DNA of 64,000 bases, taken from contig JAHDIK010000001.1 of NCBI GenBank assembly GCA_020630795.1, positions 261,458 through 325,457 of the forward strand. Direction: 5' to 3'. Positions 44,639 to 53,946 of the stretch are shown in pieces. A model generated the notes under the pieces. The model did not search any database. It was not told where the DNA came from and saw only the letters and a program-made list of their open reading frames with translations. The position numbers and the translations under genes were made by a program. Numbering within the stretch: position 1 is the stretch's first letter; the number at the start of each line of letters is the position of its first letter. This DNA comes from Colwellia sp. (GTDB taxonomy: Bacteria > Pseudomonadota > Gammaproteobacteria > Enterobacterales > Alteromonadaceae).

Positions 44639-47115
44639 TAGTTGCTCTCTTTGCTTTTCTTGTTGTCAGCATCTTCGTCTGTTTTAAGTTCCGTTTTTAT
44701 ATCTTGCATGATATCGCGGTAAACTTTTCCTTTACGTTTTTTAGCTTTGTATGCTTCAACGCGAGAAGGAATAATTTGACGAGGGTAGTAGTTATTTTCT
44801 ACATCCACATCTGCAGTTTCCCAACCTGGATCTACAGCTACGCTAACGAGCTCTTTATTTTTGTCTGTTACAACGAGCTTGCGCACTTGTTTTGGAGTAC
44901 GGCGCCAAATCTCAGCTGGAACATATTGGCTTTCTTTTGAGCCGTCTTTATACGTAAGCTCTAAAATAATTGGCATAACTAAACCACCAACATTTGAAAA
45001 CTCTAACACGTAGTAATTTTTATCTTCTTTTACTGCGCGCTCTAACGTTTTACGTTCCCAAGGTTTTAAGTCTTTCAAGAACTTGTTGTACTTATTACGT
45101 TCTTTATTCGTTACCGTGAAGCGATCGTTTTTGTCGTAAAAATCAGTCACGTCTTTATTACGATCTATCCATAACTCTGTACCTGCCGCTTTGTTGCGCT
45201 CAACAAATAATGACGAAGGCTTGTCTGCTTCAATTTGACGTAAACGTCCATAATCGATGTCTGGGTTATGTGTGTCTAATCGCATTTGGTAAACCTTGTC
45301 GATAGAAATATCAACATGGTCAGTAGAATAGAACCAGCCTCTCCAGAACCAATCTAAGTCTACGCCTGAAGCTTCTTCCATTGTGCGGAAAAAGTCAGAT
45401 GGAGTAGGGCGTTTAAACTTCCATCGTTGCGAGTATTCTTTGAAAGCAAAATCAAATAACTCACGACCAAGAATAACTTCGCGTAAAATATTTAACGCCG
45501 CTGCTGGTTTGGTGTAAGCATTCGGACCTAAACGTAAAACACTGTCTGACTGTGTCATAATTGGTACTTGATTTTGAGACTTCATGTAACCCGTAATATC
45601 ACGCGGTTCAACGCCCCAAGGAATTGTAGGATCCCATTCACGACCTGCTACACCATCTAAAAAGCTGTTTAAACCTTCATCCATCCATGTCCATTGACGC
45701 TCATCAGAGTTAACGATCATAGGAAAGTAAATATGGCCAATTTCATGGATAACTACGCCAATTAAGAAGCGCTTTTCTGCTTGTGAATAGGTGCGAGAAC
45801 CATCGTCTTGTAACTCAGTACGAGGGCCATTAAAAGTAATCATAGGGTATTCCATACCACCTACAGGTCCATTAACTGACTGAGCGGTAGGGTATGGGTA
45901 GTCAAATGAATAACGTGAATATACTTCCATAGTATGAACAACTGACTCTGTTGAATACTTCTTCCACAGGTCTCCACCTTCTTTTGGATAAAACGACATA
46001 GCCATAACGTGCGGCATGTCTTTACCACCTTGTTTGTAGCCCTTAGCATCCCACATGAATTTACGCGAAGAAGCCCATGCAAAGTCACGAACATTATCAG
46101 CTTTAAACTTCCACGTTTTACGTTTATTAGTCCCTTCTTTTTCGTTTTCTAACGCTTCTTCTTCAGTAACAATAAATACAGGGCGTTTAGCTGTTTTCGC
46201 TTTTTCTAAACGATTACGCTGTGTTTTTGTTAGTACATTTTTAGGATTTGTTAATACGCCTGTTGAACTAACAATATGATCAGCAGGTACATTGATTTCT
46301 ACTTCGTAGTTACCAAATTCTAACGTGAACTCACCACGACCTAAAAACTCTTTGTTGTTCCAACCTTCGTAGTCGGTATAAGCGTGCAAGCGAGGGAACC
46401 ACTGTGCGAGTAAGAAAATATCATTACCGCCTTCGCGAGCGTCTTTTTCAAAGTGCTCATAGCCAGAACGTGCAGATACTGCGTCTTCTTCAACAATATT
46501 GAATGCAAAATCAATAGAAAACTCTACTTTTGAACCAGATTTAAGTGGTTTAGGTAAATCGATACGCATTTGTGTACCAACAACTGTAAAGTTAAGCTTT
46601 TTACCTCTACTGTTTTTAATCGCGCTAATTTCATAGCCTAGCTCGTTGTCAGCCATAAAGTGTTGACGACGTAATTCCCCTAAACTAATTTTCGCTGGTG
46701 TTTTTGCATCACCTACTGCTGTGAATGGGCCACGACGGCCAATACCACCAAAGTTGTTTGCAGCGTTAGCAATAGAATCATCTTTGAATATGTTTTGATC
46801 TAATTGCACCCACAAGTACTTTAATTTATATGGAGAGTTGTTGTGATAAGTAATTTTTTCACTACCAGTTAAACGACGTTTGTCTTCATCAAGTGAAACT
46901 TTAATTTTATAGTCTACTTGTTGCTGCCAATAGTTTTCGCCGGGTTCACCTGCAGCATTTCGATACACATTTGGTGTAGGAAGTACTTCTTCTAATTGGC
47001 GAAATTTGTCTTCAAAATTACCTTTGGTTTGTTTAATTGCCGATGCATTAGTTGAACACGCGATAGAAAGCGGTAATAACAATGCAGCAAACATAGTTAT
47101 AATGTTAGGTTTCAT
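44638..47115 (-). CDS. M1 family metallopeptidase lipoprotein
   Basis: This 825 aa enzyme has a lipoprotein-like start (lipobox LSIAC). The zinc motif HEIGH in VVIHEIGHIYFP is followed by the third ligand Glu in WMDEGLNSF, and the exopeptidase motif GGMEYP lies upstream, as in M1 aminopeptidases. The N-terminal ~280 residues form the usual beta-saddle domain, and the region after the catalytic domain is lysine-rich. It probably trims peptides at the periplasmic face. It is the first gene of a two-gene operon with the DUF6702-like gene; two palindromes lie just upstream. Confidence 0.9.
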   Translation of the reverse strand: MKPNIITMFAALLLPLSIACSTNASAIKQTKGNFEDKFRQLEEVLPTPNVYRNAAGEPGENYWQQQVDYKIKVSLDEDKRRLTGSEKITYHNNSPYKLKYLWVQLDQNIFKDDSIANAANNFGGIGRRGPFTAVGDAKTPAKISLGELRRQHFMADNELGYEISAIKNSRGKKLNFTVVGTQMRIDLPKPLKSGSKVEFSIDFAFNIVEEDAVSARSGYEHFEKDAREGGNDIFLLAQWFPRLHAYTDYEGWNNKEFLGRGEFTLEFGNYEVEINVPADHIVSSTGVLTNPKNVLTKTQRNRLEKAKTAKRPVFIVTEEEALENEKEGTNKRKTWKFKADNVRDFAWASSRKFMWDAKGYKQGGKDMPHVMAMSFYPKEGGDLWKKYSTESVVHTMEVYSRYSFDYPYPTAQSVNGPVGGMEYPMITFNGPRTELQDDGSRTYSQAEKRFLIGVVIHEIGHIYFPMIVNSDERQWTWMDEGLNSFLDGVAGREWDPTIPWGVEPRDITGYMKSQNQVPIMTQSDSVLRLGPNAYTKPAAALNILREVILGRELFDFAFKEYSQRWKFKRPTPSDFFRTMEEASGVDLDWFWRGWFYSTDHVDISIDKVYQMRLDTHNPDIDYGRLRQIEADKPSSLFVERNKAAGTELWIDRNKDVTDFYDKNDRFTVTNKERNKYNKFLKDLKPWERKTLERAVKEDKNYYVLEFSNVGGLVMPIILELTYKDGSKESQYVPAEIWRRTPKQVRKLVVTDKNKELVSVAVDPGWETADVDVENNYYPRQIIPSRVEAYKAKKRKGKVYRDIMQDIKTELKTDEDADNKKSKESN

Positions 47116-47135
47116 TTAATTTGCTTCTTATGTTG

Positions 47136-47163
47136 TTGTGCTGAGCACAAGGAACGTACGTTC
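47136..47163. promoter_or_regulatory. Double palindrome upstream of the M1 peptidase
   Basis: Two perfect inverted repeats stand side by side: TTGTGCT-G-AGCACAA (47136-47150) and GAACGTACGTTC (47152-47163). They lie 21-48 bp upstream of the M1 peptidase start codon. They could be protein-binding sites or, if transcribed, a hairpin pair in the 5' leader. Confidence 0.5.
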
Positions 47164-47516
47164 ACATTATATTCTATTTATAGATAAGTTATACACCTTA
47201 TGAGTTATATTGTAACAATAGTGAGATGAATACATGTTTGTTGTGGTTTGAGGATAATTTAATCGAAATGATTAATATAGATTCAACGAAGCAGTTAGGT
47301 ATATTTTGCCAAACTAAAACAAGTATTGGTTAGTTAAACACTCTTAAATTTAACTTTATTAAAGGCTTGCCGGGGTTCTTCAATTGCATCTGAGCTACTG
47401 TTTTTAAGATATTTATAAGTTACTTATTTACGTGATATCATTGAATATAGTGTTATTTTATAGATGAATACATAGAACCCAGAGTTTATTCATTAACTTA
47501 ATAAGGTTTTATTGTT
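47164..47516. other. Intergenic region, AT-rich, no gene seen
   Basis: This 353-bp stretch between the M1 peptidase leader and the glycosidase 3' end has short ORFs only, no tRNA and no strong hairpin with a T-run. It should hold the M1 promoter; I could not choose a convincing -35/-10 pair. Confidence 0.5.
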
Positions 47517-48593
47517 TTATTGATATAAAGGAATATGGACGTTAAATGAATGATCGCGGGTTTCATCAGCCGCACAAAAGAGTACGCTAGGTTTTCCATT
47601 TTCTAAATACAGTTGCGGTCGTTCAAGGTGAGAAACTTTTTTAACACCGTCTTCTTGCCAGTTTATTTCTAATGTTGATACCAATGGTTTTTTAGCTAAT
47701 TGCCAATCAATACCGTTTTGGGATTCGAATAACGCTAGTGATCTACCTGCTTTAGTAAATACGCCTTGCATGTCTTTAACGATTGCCCAAAGCTTTCCAT
47801 TTTGTTGCCATATAAAAGGATCTTCTGCGGGAAATTTTTCGCCTTTAGCGGTAAATATTGGATCAGGGTGTTTAATAAAGCCGTTATCAGGATATTTTGA
47901 CGTAGCTACCATATGAACAACTGGCCCGCCTCCTGGCAAAGGTTTAAGCTTAGCAACTGATTTATATACAAGTACAAAAGTACCGTCAACGCGCTGTGCA
48001 ATGGTTGGGTTACTCACCATTAACGCATCATATGCCTGATTATCTTTACTTACATCAATAAGAGGTTTGTCTGAACGTTGCCAAGGACCGTATGGGCTGT
48101 CACTTATAGCAACGCCAATACGTTGATTATTCCGGTGAGACCAATTAAAGCCTTTAATTACTTTTCCATCACCGGTATTGCCCATGTAATATAAATAATA
48201 TTTATTGCCAAATTTATGTACGGTAGGATTGTGCGTTGTACCACCGTCCCAGTATTTTAGGTCTCTCAATGGCAATACCACTTGATGATGTTTATATGGG
48301 CCTGTTGGTGTTTCTGCTATTGCATGTGCTATTTCTGAGCGTGTAAGCCAGGCATTGTGCCCGTATTCTTTTTTCCATCGGCTATAAAATAAATGGTACT
48401 TCTCATCATCACCTTTCACCATGCTTCCGCCCCAAATAAAATAGTCGGGATCTATAAATTTTGCATGATGTGGAACTGGTTTCAATAACTTAGTAAAGTC
48501 TATATCGTTATCGCTGAGAAAATTTTTAGGGTCTGCTAGAGGGCTGAAAAAGCTAGAAAGACAAAAGAGTATTGTTAAGGTGTATTTCATCAT
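47517..48593 (-). CDS. Five-bladed beta-propeller glycoside hydrolase (GH43/GH117-like)
   Basis: A signal peptide (about 1-20) is followed by a propeller with features of the GH43/GH32/GH117 group: DPDYFIWGGSMVKGDDEKYHLFYSRW near the first catalytic aspartate, NPTVHKFGNKYYLYYMGN, and AEDPFIWQ with a conserved acidic pair. This suggests a retaining or inverting glycosidase acting on a plant- or algae-type glycan; the family cannot be fixed by eye. It is a single gene. Of the two consecutive ATGs, 48590 is equally possible, and neither has a strong Shine-Dalgarno sequence. Confidence 0.75.
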   Translation of the reverse strand: MMKYTLTILFCLSSFFSPLADPKNFLSDNDIDFTKLLKPVPHHAKFIDPDYFIWGGSMVKGDDEKYHLFYSRWKKEYGHNAWLTRSEIAHAIAETPTGPYKHHQVVLPLRDLKYWDGGTTHNPTVHKFGNKYYLYYMGNTGDGKVIKGFNWSHRNNQRIGVAISDSPYGPWQRSDKPLIDVSKDNQAYDALMVSNPTIAQRVDGTFVLVYKSVAKLKPLPGGGPVVHMVATSKYPDNGFIKHPDPIFTAKGEKFPAEDPFIWQQNGKLWAIVKDMQGVFTKAGRSLALFESQNGIDWQLAKKPLVSTLEINWQEDGVKKVSHLERPQLYLENGKPSVLFCAADETRDHSFNVHIPLYQ

Positions 48594-48935
48594 TATATAA
48601 GTTCTGTTTTTATCGGTGTTGATTCTATTGCCATATCAATGAATTTTGGTGTTAACCCACTTAACAGGTCACGGTGGTTTAGTACAAAAAAACTATCGAT
48701 TAGTTAGTATTGTGCTCAGCAAACTATTTGACACTATTTATTACAACAAAACGAATTAAATATTGAACATATTCTCATAAATAAGTTTAACAATGGTTTA
48801 TTTATGATTCTATTTTACTTCTTGGTATTAGTGTGATGAATAACGTATAGGGTGCAGAATATCGGAGTACGTGGTTTTATTGACGCTAGTGAAATTTATT
48901 ATGAATTTAATCAAGCACTTTGTTAGAAATGGATA
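48594..48935. other. Intergenic region upstream of the glycosidase
   Basis: This 342-bp AT-rich gap has no ORF of note. It contains TTGTGCTCAGCAAA (48710-48723), which resembles the first palindrome upstream of the M1 peptidase and might be a weaker site for the same regulator. Confidence 0.45.
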
Positions 48936-48964
48936 CAAAAAAGCCCTAACCAAAGTTAGGGCTT
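48936..48964 (-). terminator. Intrinsic terminator of the tRNA operon
   Basis: The minus-strand stem AAGCCCTAAC / GTTAGGGCTT (48941-48964) has a four-base loop and ends in TTTTTTG. It lies directly downstream of tRNA-Thr. Confidence 0.9.
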
Positions 48965-48971
48965 GAATGAA

Positions 48972-49047
<76 letters not shown>

Positions 49048-49137
49048 ACACAAAGCTGTGTGCGATAAATGTATCGTAAGATAATTTATCTTGGCACCGA
49101 ATGAAGGACTATTTTACGTATCATTCATTCTAAATAA

Positions 49138-49213
49138 TGGTGCCCCGACCCGGATTTGAACCAGGGACACGAGGATTTTCAATCCTCTGCTCTACCAACT
49201 GAGCTATCGGGGC
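49138..49213 (-). tRNA. tRNA-Phe (anticodon GAA)
   Basis: This 76-nt cloverleaf has acceptor GCCCCGA/TCGGGGC, the usual D-arm, an anticodon stem GAGGA/TCCTC around TTGAAAA, a T-loop GGTTCAAATCC and an encoded CCA. The anticodon GAA is the only phenylalanine type. It is cotranscribed with the tRNA-Thr 90 nt downstream. Confidence 0.97.
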
Positions 49214-49252
49214 AAACAGTGTCTTTTAGGCTTTGCCTTGAAGACGGGCGCT

Positions 49253-49281
49253 ATTAAACTGTTTTTCGTTTTACCAGTCAA
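49253..49281 (-). promoter_or_regulatory. Promoter of the tRNA-Phe/Thr operon with GC-rich discriminator
   Basis: On the minus strand, TTGACT (49281-49276) and TTTAAT (49258-49253) are 17 bp apart, followed at once by AGCGCCCG. A GC-rich discriminator is the mark of promoters shut down by ppGpp, fitting a tRNA operon under stringent control. Confidence 0.8.
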
Positions 49282-49393
49282 TACTTTTTTTATAAAAAAG
49301 TGTTGTTTGATGCTTTTTTCGTCTTGTTGATGGGTTTGTCGGCATACTTCCGACAAAATACAAGCAGTAGCTTTATTGTGACGAAGTTATTCG

Positions 49394-49666
49394 TTATTTT
49401 TTAATAGGTACGTAACCTTCAATTTCTGGCTCTTTTCCTTCAAATAAAAACTCTATCATGCATTTTTCTAAGAATGCGCGGTCGTTTGGCTCCATCATGT
49501 TCATTTTTTTTTCATTAATTAGCATGGTTTGTTTTTTTTGCCATAGGGTCCAAGCTTCTTTACTGATGTTGTCGAAAATTCTTTTTCCAACTTCACCCGG
49601 ATACAATTGAAAACCTAAACCTTCAGATTCTTTATCTAAGTATTTACAAAAAACAGTGCGACTCAT
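49394..49666 (-). CDS. yggX: Fe(2+)-trafficking/oxidative-damage protein YggX
   Basis: This small protein (90 aa) begins [10 protein letters not shown] with the conserved early cysteine and has the family's [18 protein letters not shown] and [15 protein letters not shown] motifs. YggX protects iron-sulfur proteins and may assist iron delivery. The ATG at 49666 (after AGAGA) is chosen over the one at 49672. It is 25 nt downstream of mutY, the same pair as in E. coli, linking DNA oxidation repair with iron handling. Confidence 0.95.
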   Translation of the reverse strand: MSRTVFCKYLDKESEGLGFQLYPGEVGKRIFDNISKEAWTLWQKKQTMLINEKKMNMMEPNDRAFLEKCMIEFLFEGKEPEIEGYVPIKK

Positions 49667-49691
49667 ATTCAATTCTCTATATATGCTGATA

Positions 49692-50762
49692 CTAGGTAAG
49701 CAGGTTGATTAGCTTTTGGGTTGAAGCCGCTAATCCTACTGACGCTTTATTGGTGAGATCATACCATTGTTGGCGATCTTTTTCGTTTATTTCTTTGGTA
49801 ATGTTTACTTCACAGTCAATTACTACAGGCGTTATGTCTAAATGAAAATGGCTAAACGTATGCCTAAACTCTGGTAATACTTGTTGGTTGAGCTGTTTTA
49901 AATTTAATGAAGATAAAAGTGCTGGTATTTGTGAATGTTTTTGTACTTCTAAAAAGCACCATAAACCTCCCCAAATACCTGATGGAGGTCGCTTTTCCAT
50001 AAGCACTTTGTTACTAACGCGAGGGATGAGCATGATTGTGCTTTTTTCAGGTGTTACTTTTTTAGGTTTCTTTTGAGGGTAATTGGCTTGCTCATTTAAC
50101 GAATTTGCTAAACATCCAGACTCTAAAGGGCATTCTCCGCACTTAGGTTTGCTACGAGTACAAATCATGGCGCCTAGGTCCATCATGGCTTGATTAAACT
50201 GAGCGACTGATTTTTTTGGCGTTAGTACTTCAGTTATTGGCCAGAGTGCTTTTTCGTATTTAGCTTGTCCGTTGTAACCTTCAACAGTATAACAGCGAGC
50301 CAGCACGCGTTTTACGTTTCCGTCGAGTATTGGGTGGTGTTTGTTTAACGCTAAGCTTAATATCGCTCCTGCGGTTGACCTACCTATACCGGGTAGAGCT
50401 ACTACTTCATCTAGTGTTGTTGGAAACTCACTTTTGTATGTATCAGCCATAATTTTGGCTGCTTTATGTAAATTACGTGCGCGAGCGTAGTAACCTAAAC
50501 CTGTCCAATGGTGTAAAACTGTATCTTCGCTTGCGTTGGCAAGGTCGGTAATAGATGGAAAGCTTTCCATAAAACGTTGGTAGTAAGGAATAACTGTTGC
50601 TACTTGCGTTTGTTGTAGCATTATTTCTGAAATCCATACGCGGTAAGGGGTTTTGTTTTGTTGCCAAGGAAGGTGTTTTCTACCTTGTTTATGATACCAA
50701 TCAACAACTTGCTTGCTAAACGTTTTTGCTGAGGTTTCAGATATATTTATTGTATTTGTCAT
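49692..50762 (-). CDS. mutY: A/G-specific adenine glycosylase MutY
   Basis: MutY removes adenine mispaired with 8-oxoguanine. The helix-hairpin-helix GPD region shows [17 protein letters not shown] followed by the catalytic aspartate in ILDGNVKR. The iron-sulfur cluster cysteines are in [17 protein letters not shown], and a Nudix-like C-terminal domain (about 225-350) recognises the 8-oxoG strand. The 356 aa length is normal. It is followed by yggX and divergent from yggL-trmB. Confidence 0.96.
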   Translation of the reverse strand: MTNTINISETSAKTFSKQVVDWYHKQGRKHLPWQQNKTPYRVWISEIMLQQTQVATVIPYYQRFMESFPSITDLANASEDTVLHHWTGLGYYARARNLHKAAKIMADTYKSEFPTTLDEVVALPGIGRSTAGAILSLALNKHHPILDGNVKRVLARCYTVEGYNGQAKYEKALWPITEVLTPKKSVAQFNQAMMDLGAMICTRSKPKCGECPLESGCLANSLNEQANYPQKKPKKVTPEKSTIMLIPRVSNKVLMEKRPPSGIWGGLWCFLEVQKHSQIPALLSSLNLKQLNQQVLPEFRHTFSHFHLDITPVVIDCEVNITKEINEKDRQQWYDLTNKASVGLAASTQKLINLLT

Positions 50763-50913
50763 AGTTGGAATAGTGTAGCTAATATTACTAGGTGGCTCAA
50801 TTTCAAATTACGCGTATTTAAGGTTGCAAAAATTTGGGTAATCATTATCCTCTCGCCTTAAATTGACATACAACACCGTAAAATTGACTGAACAATTCAG
50901 TTAAGGACTTCAA

Positions 50914-51252
50914 ATGAAAATAAATGCAAAGAACAGAAATCGTCGTTTACGTAAAAAATTACGTGTAGATGAGTATCAAGAATTAGGTTTTGATATTGGT
51001 TTTAAATTAGATGATAAAGCGTCTGATGAGCAAGTTGATGCATTTATGAATAAATTTTTTAGTGAAGCTATTGAACCGCAAGGTTTAGGTTTTGGTGGAG
51101 AAGGCGATACTTTGTGGCACGGTTTAGTATGTACACAAAAATTAGGTAAATGTACCGAAGAGCATCGAGCTGGTGTAGAAAAGTGGCTAACAGAGAATGG
51201 CGCTACCGCTGTTTCAGTTAGCGAGTTATACGATGTTTGGTGGGCAGAGTAG
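50914..51252 (+). CDS. yggL: YggL family 50S ribosome-binding protein (DUF469)
   Basis: The protein is small (112 aa), with a basic start RNRRLRKKLRVDEYQELGF and the conserved GFGGEGDTLWHGLV and LYDVWW motifs. The family is described as ribosome-associated. It lies between the divergent mutY and trmB; in E. coli yggL and trmB also adjoin mutY, although in the opposite order of the two genes. It is probably cotranscribed with trmB, 54 nt downstream. Confidence 0.93.
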   Translation: MKINAKNRNRRLRKKLRVDEYQELGFDIGFKLDDKASDEQVDAFMNKFFSEAIEPQGLGFGGEGDTLWHGLVCTQKLGKCTEEHRAGVEKWLTENGATAVSVSELYDVWWAE

Positions 51253-51306
51253 TTTTATAAACTATACATTCATGCCTCTTTATATACTTAACAATTAAGA
51301 TAAATT

Positions 51307-52035
51307 ATGACTGAAGAAAGAACTCACAAAACAATTGAAGACGCCGAAAAAGAAGGCAAATACATTAGAAAAGTACGCAGCTTTGTAAAGCGTGAAGGGC
51401 GTTTAACTAATGGTCAGGCTAAAGCTCTTGAACAATTTTGGGATGTAATGGGCCTTAGTCATAGTGAAGGGTTAATTGATCCTAACAAGTTGTTTGAGAA
51501 CAATAATCCTGTTGTGCTTGAAATTGGTTTTGGTATGGGCAAGTCGTTAGTAGAAATGGCTAAAAACGCTCCAGATCTTAACTTTATTGGTATTGAAGTA
51601 CATAGACCTGGTGTTGGTGCTTGTATTTCGCTTGCACAAGAAGAAGGTGTGAAAAACTTAAAGGTATATGAGCACGATGCGATTGAGATATTAGCTGACT
51701 GTATCCCTGATGGTTCGTTAACAACGGTTCAGTTATTTTTTCCTGACCCATGGCATAAAAAGAAACATCATAAGCGTAGAATTGTTCAGCCTGAGTTTGT
51801 TGAAACAATACGCCAAAAACTTAAAATTGGTGGTGTTTTTCATATGGCAACCGATTGGGAAAATTACGCAGAGTGCATGCTTGAAGATATGAATAATTCT
51901 GAAGGCTACACAAATTTGTCAGAAACTAAAGATTACGTACCTCGCCCAGAGTCTCGCCCATTAACTAAATTTGAGAATCGTGGCCAACGTTTGGGGCATG
52001 GTGTTTGGGATATTCAATTTAAACGTGTTGATTAG
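51307..52035 (+). CDS. trmB: tRNA (guanine-N7)-methyltransferase TrmB
   Basis: TrmB methylates guanine 46 in the variable loop of tRNAs using S-adenosylmethionine. SAM-binding [16 protein letters not shown], the [17 protein letters not shown] active-site strand and the closing FERRGQ-like motif ([16 protein letters not shown]) are present. Length 242 aa is typical. It is the second gene of the yggL-trmB pair, with a possible hairpin terminator after its stop. Confidence 0.95.
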   Translation: MTEERTHKTIEDAEKEGKYIRKVRSFVKREGRLTNGQAKALEQFWDVMGLSHSEGLIDPNKLFENNNPVVLEIGFGMGKSLVEMAKNAPDLNFIGIEVHRPGVGACISLAQEEGVKNLKVYEHDAIEILADCIPDGSLTTVQLFFPDPWHKKKHHKRRIVQPEFVETIRQKLKIGGVFHMATDWENYAECMLEDMNNSEGYTNLSETKDYVPRPESRPLTKFENRGQRLGHGVWDIQFKRVD

Positions 52036-52054
52036 TTAAAAAACATTAAAGATC

Positions 52055-52091
52055 TCGCTTAATTATATACATAGGTAGTTAAGCGATTTTT
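52055..52091 (+). terminator. Probable intrinsic terminator of trmB
   Basis: The stem TCGCTTAA / TTAAGCGA with a 16-nt loop is followed by TTTTTATT. The long loop makes it weaker than others in this window. Confidence 0.55.
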
Positions 52092-52100
52092 ATTAATATT

Positions 52101-52135
52101 TGCTATAATAAAATCAACTCTTAGGTAAAAGAGTT
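52101..52135 (+). promoter_or_regulatory. Extended -10 promoter and 5' hairpin before the 52269 gene
   Basis: TGCTATAAT (52101-52109) is a consensus extended -10 element without a clear -35 box. The predicted transcript, starting near 52116, opens at once with a hairpin AACTCTT-AGGTAA-AAGAGTT (52116-52135). The leader to the start codon is about 150 nt and holds nothing else I recognise. Confidence 0.5.
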
Positions 52136-52268
52136 GCTCATGGTAGAGATAAAATAATTATAAACGGCTAAGGATAAAAATATTAATACAGAGAATAGAA
52201 GCAGCTATAAATACTAAGGGATGAGTTTGCTGTTTCTTGCATTAAAGAAACGAGAAAGAGAAACCTAC

Positions 52269-52703
52269 ATGAGCATCATGCTTCATCCTTCCAAAGCAAC
52301 GCCTAAGCGCTTTCGCGTGCAAGATAAAGTATTAGGTATTCAAAAATATTTCAGTTTAGACAAAAAAAACGAAGCCGATAAATTTTGGCAAGAATGTTTA
52401 AACAAACGAAAGTATCGTCAACTACGTTTAGAACTTCCTATTAATCAAATTTTTAATGAAGATGGGTCTGTAAAAGGGCTTAAAAGAAAAGTTAGAAACA
52501 GAAGTGACAGAGCACCTTATGAGTGTTTTGAAATTCAAGTGAATACTGCCTTTGGGCAAAAGAAAACTGAAATTATACTTTCAGATAAAAAGTTTGAAGA
52601 TGCGTACAAACAAGCCCAAGATAAAATGTTAGATATGTTAAATATTGAGCGCACGTACGAAATAACTAAAATGTTTAACGCAACCAAAAGGCTTTATTGG
52701 TAA
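52269..52703 (+). CDS. Conserved-looking basic protein of unknown function
   Basis: The protein (144 aa from this start) is lysine- and arginine-rich, with two similar KRFRVQDKVLGIQKYF and KFWQECLNKRKYRQL type helices, a central KRKVRNRSDRAPYECFEIQV strand region, and a helical C-terminus. This suggests nucleic-acid contact, but I recognise no family. The ATG at 52269 follows an AAAGAGAAA run; the ATG at 52221 has AAGGG directly against it and is less likely. It faces the small membrane-anchored gene at 52726. Confidence 0.65.
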   Translation: MSIMLHPSKATPKRFRVQDKVLGIQKYFSLDKKNEADKFWQECLNKRKYRQLRLELPINQIFNEDGSVKGLKRKVRNRSDRAPYECFEIQVNTAFGQKKTEIILSDKKFEDAYKQAQDKMLDMLNIERTYEITKMFNATKRLYW

Positions 52704-52725
52704 CGATAAAGCTTTACATCAGTAT

Positions 52726-53064
52726 TTATAAAAACTGTTGCTCTATATAAAATAAGTGCTGGCTATTTCGTTTATTGCCGGTGCTTATTAGCCATTCTTC
52801 GTCAATAATTTCACGTGCTAAAGCTGCTTTTAGAATTCTTCCTTTGTATTGTGTCCAGTAATACAACGTCGCTTGTTGATGAACCTCCGTATTTGGAAAT
52901 TCAGCAGATCGTGTTTCTTCTAACTCTGCAATAATATGAGCAATAACCTTAGGTTTTAACTCATCGTTTATCACCTTTTTAAAACGGGTAAACTTTTTAG
53001 CTCTCATAAGTTGCCAAAACAACCACATCAATGAGAGAAGGGCGATAACTACAATGACTTCCAC
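52726..53064 (-). CDS. Small membrane-anchored protein of unknown function (112 aa)
   Basis: One N-terminal membrane helix (about 3-20) is followed by a basic RAKKFTRFKK stretch and an alpha-helical cytoplasmic domain. The domain contains TLYYWTQYKGRILKAALAREIIDEEWL. I cannot name the family. It is 55 nt downstream of ung on the same strand, so they may be cotranscribed. Confidence 0.65.
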   Translation of the reverse strand: MEVIVVIALLSLMWLFWQLMRAKKFTRFKKVINDELKPKVIAHIIAELEETRSAEFPNTEVHQQATLYYWTQYKGRILKAALAREIIDEEWLISTGNKRNSQHLFYIEQQFL

Positions 53065-53119
53065 AATATATCTCTATTTAAAATTTACGTAGGTAGGTTA
53101 GCACAAGTTCAGCTGCAAC

Positions 53120-53854
53120 CTAAGTGAATTGAAGCTCCATGTTGCTTGATAATGTGTCTGTGCTCGAATTATCAATACACCAATTAATAGGACGTTGGTT
53201 TCGTGATTCAAGCCATTGATTAGCTTTTGAAAAGTGTTTACAGCCAAAAAAACCTCGGTATGCAGAAAGTGGAGAAGGGTGAGGCCCTGACAATACGAGG
53301 TGCTTTTGCGTGTTGATCTTCTTGCCTTTCTTTTGAGCGTGGCTACCCCATAATATGAAAACACAGCCACTGTTGTTGGTATTCAGTGCTTCAATAATTG
53401 CATCAGTAAAGGTTTCCCATCCTAGCTTTGCATGTGAGTGTGCATTCCCCTGTTTAACTGTGAGTACTGTGTTAAGTAGTAATACGCCTTGTTCTGCCCA
53501 CGAAAGTAAGTTTCCGTGGTTAGGAATGGTAAACCCTTCTATGTCTTGTTCTAGCTCTTTGTAAATATTGACGAGTGACGGCGGTACTTTGATGCCGTGC
53601 TGCACTGAAAAAGCTAATCCATGCGCTTGAGATTGATTGTTTTTACCTGTGCCGTGATATGGATCTTGTCCTAGAATTACAACTTTAACGTTTGGTAAAT
53701 CAACGTACTTAAATGCGTTGAAAACATCGTTTTCATTTGGATAAATAACTTCTCCGCTTTTACGTTGATTATCAATGGTATTAATGAGATCGGCATAATA
53801 AGGTTTGTTTTGTTCGTTATCTAAAATGTTTTGCCATTGTGGGAGAATATTCAT
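53120..53854 (-). CDS. ung: Uracil-DNA glycosylase Ung
   Basis: Ung excises uracil from DNA. The catalytic aspartate lies in [11 protein letters not shown], the uracil-binding AHGLAFSV follows, and the His motif is [11 protein letters not shown] near residue 190. Length 244 aa is slightly above the E. coli 229. The ATG at 53854 has AGAATATTC before it and a GAATATTC pattern in the leader. It lies downstream of the thr operon terminator. Confidence 0.96.
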   Translation of the reverse strand: MNILPQWQNILDNEQNKPYYADLINTIDNQRKSGEVIYPNENDVFNAFKYVDLPNVKVVILGQDPYHGTGKNNQSQAHGLAFSVQHGIKVPPSLVNIYKELEQDIEGFTIPNHGNLLSWAEQGVLLLNTVLTVKQGNAHSHAKLGWETFTDAIIEALNTNNSGCVFILWGSHAQKKGKKINTQKHLVLSGPHPSPLSAYRGFFGCKHFSKANQWLESRNQRPINWCIDNSSTDTLSSNMELQFT

Positions 53855-53883
53855 AGAGCGATTATAAAAGTGAAGTAATTAAA

Positions 53884-53906
53884 AAAGGCAGCTTAATGCT
53901 GCCTTT
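53884..53906. terminator. Intrinsic terminator of the threonine operon
   Basis: The stem AAAGGCAGC / GCTGCCTTT with a TTAAT loop is followed on the minus strand by TTTTTT. It lies 41 nt after the thrC stop. Confidence 0.85.
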
Positions 53907-53946
53907 ATACATGATTAGATGAATAACATTAATCTTTTTTTAATGG

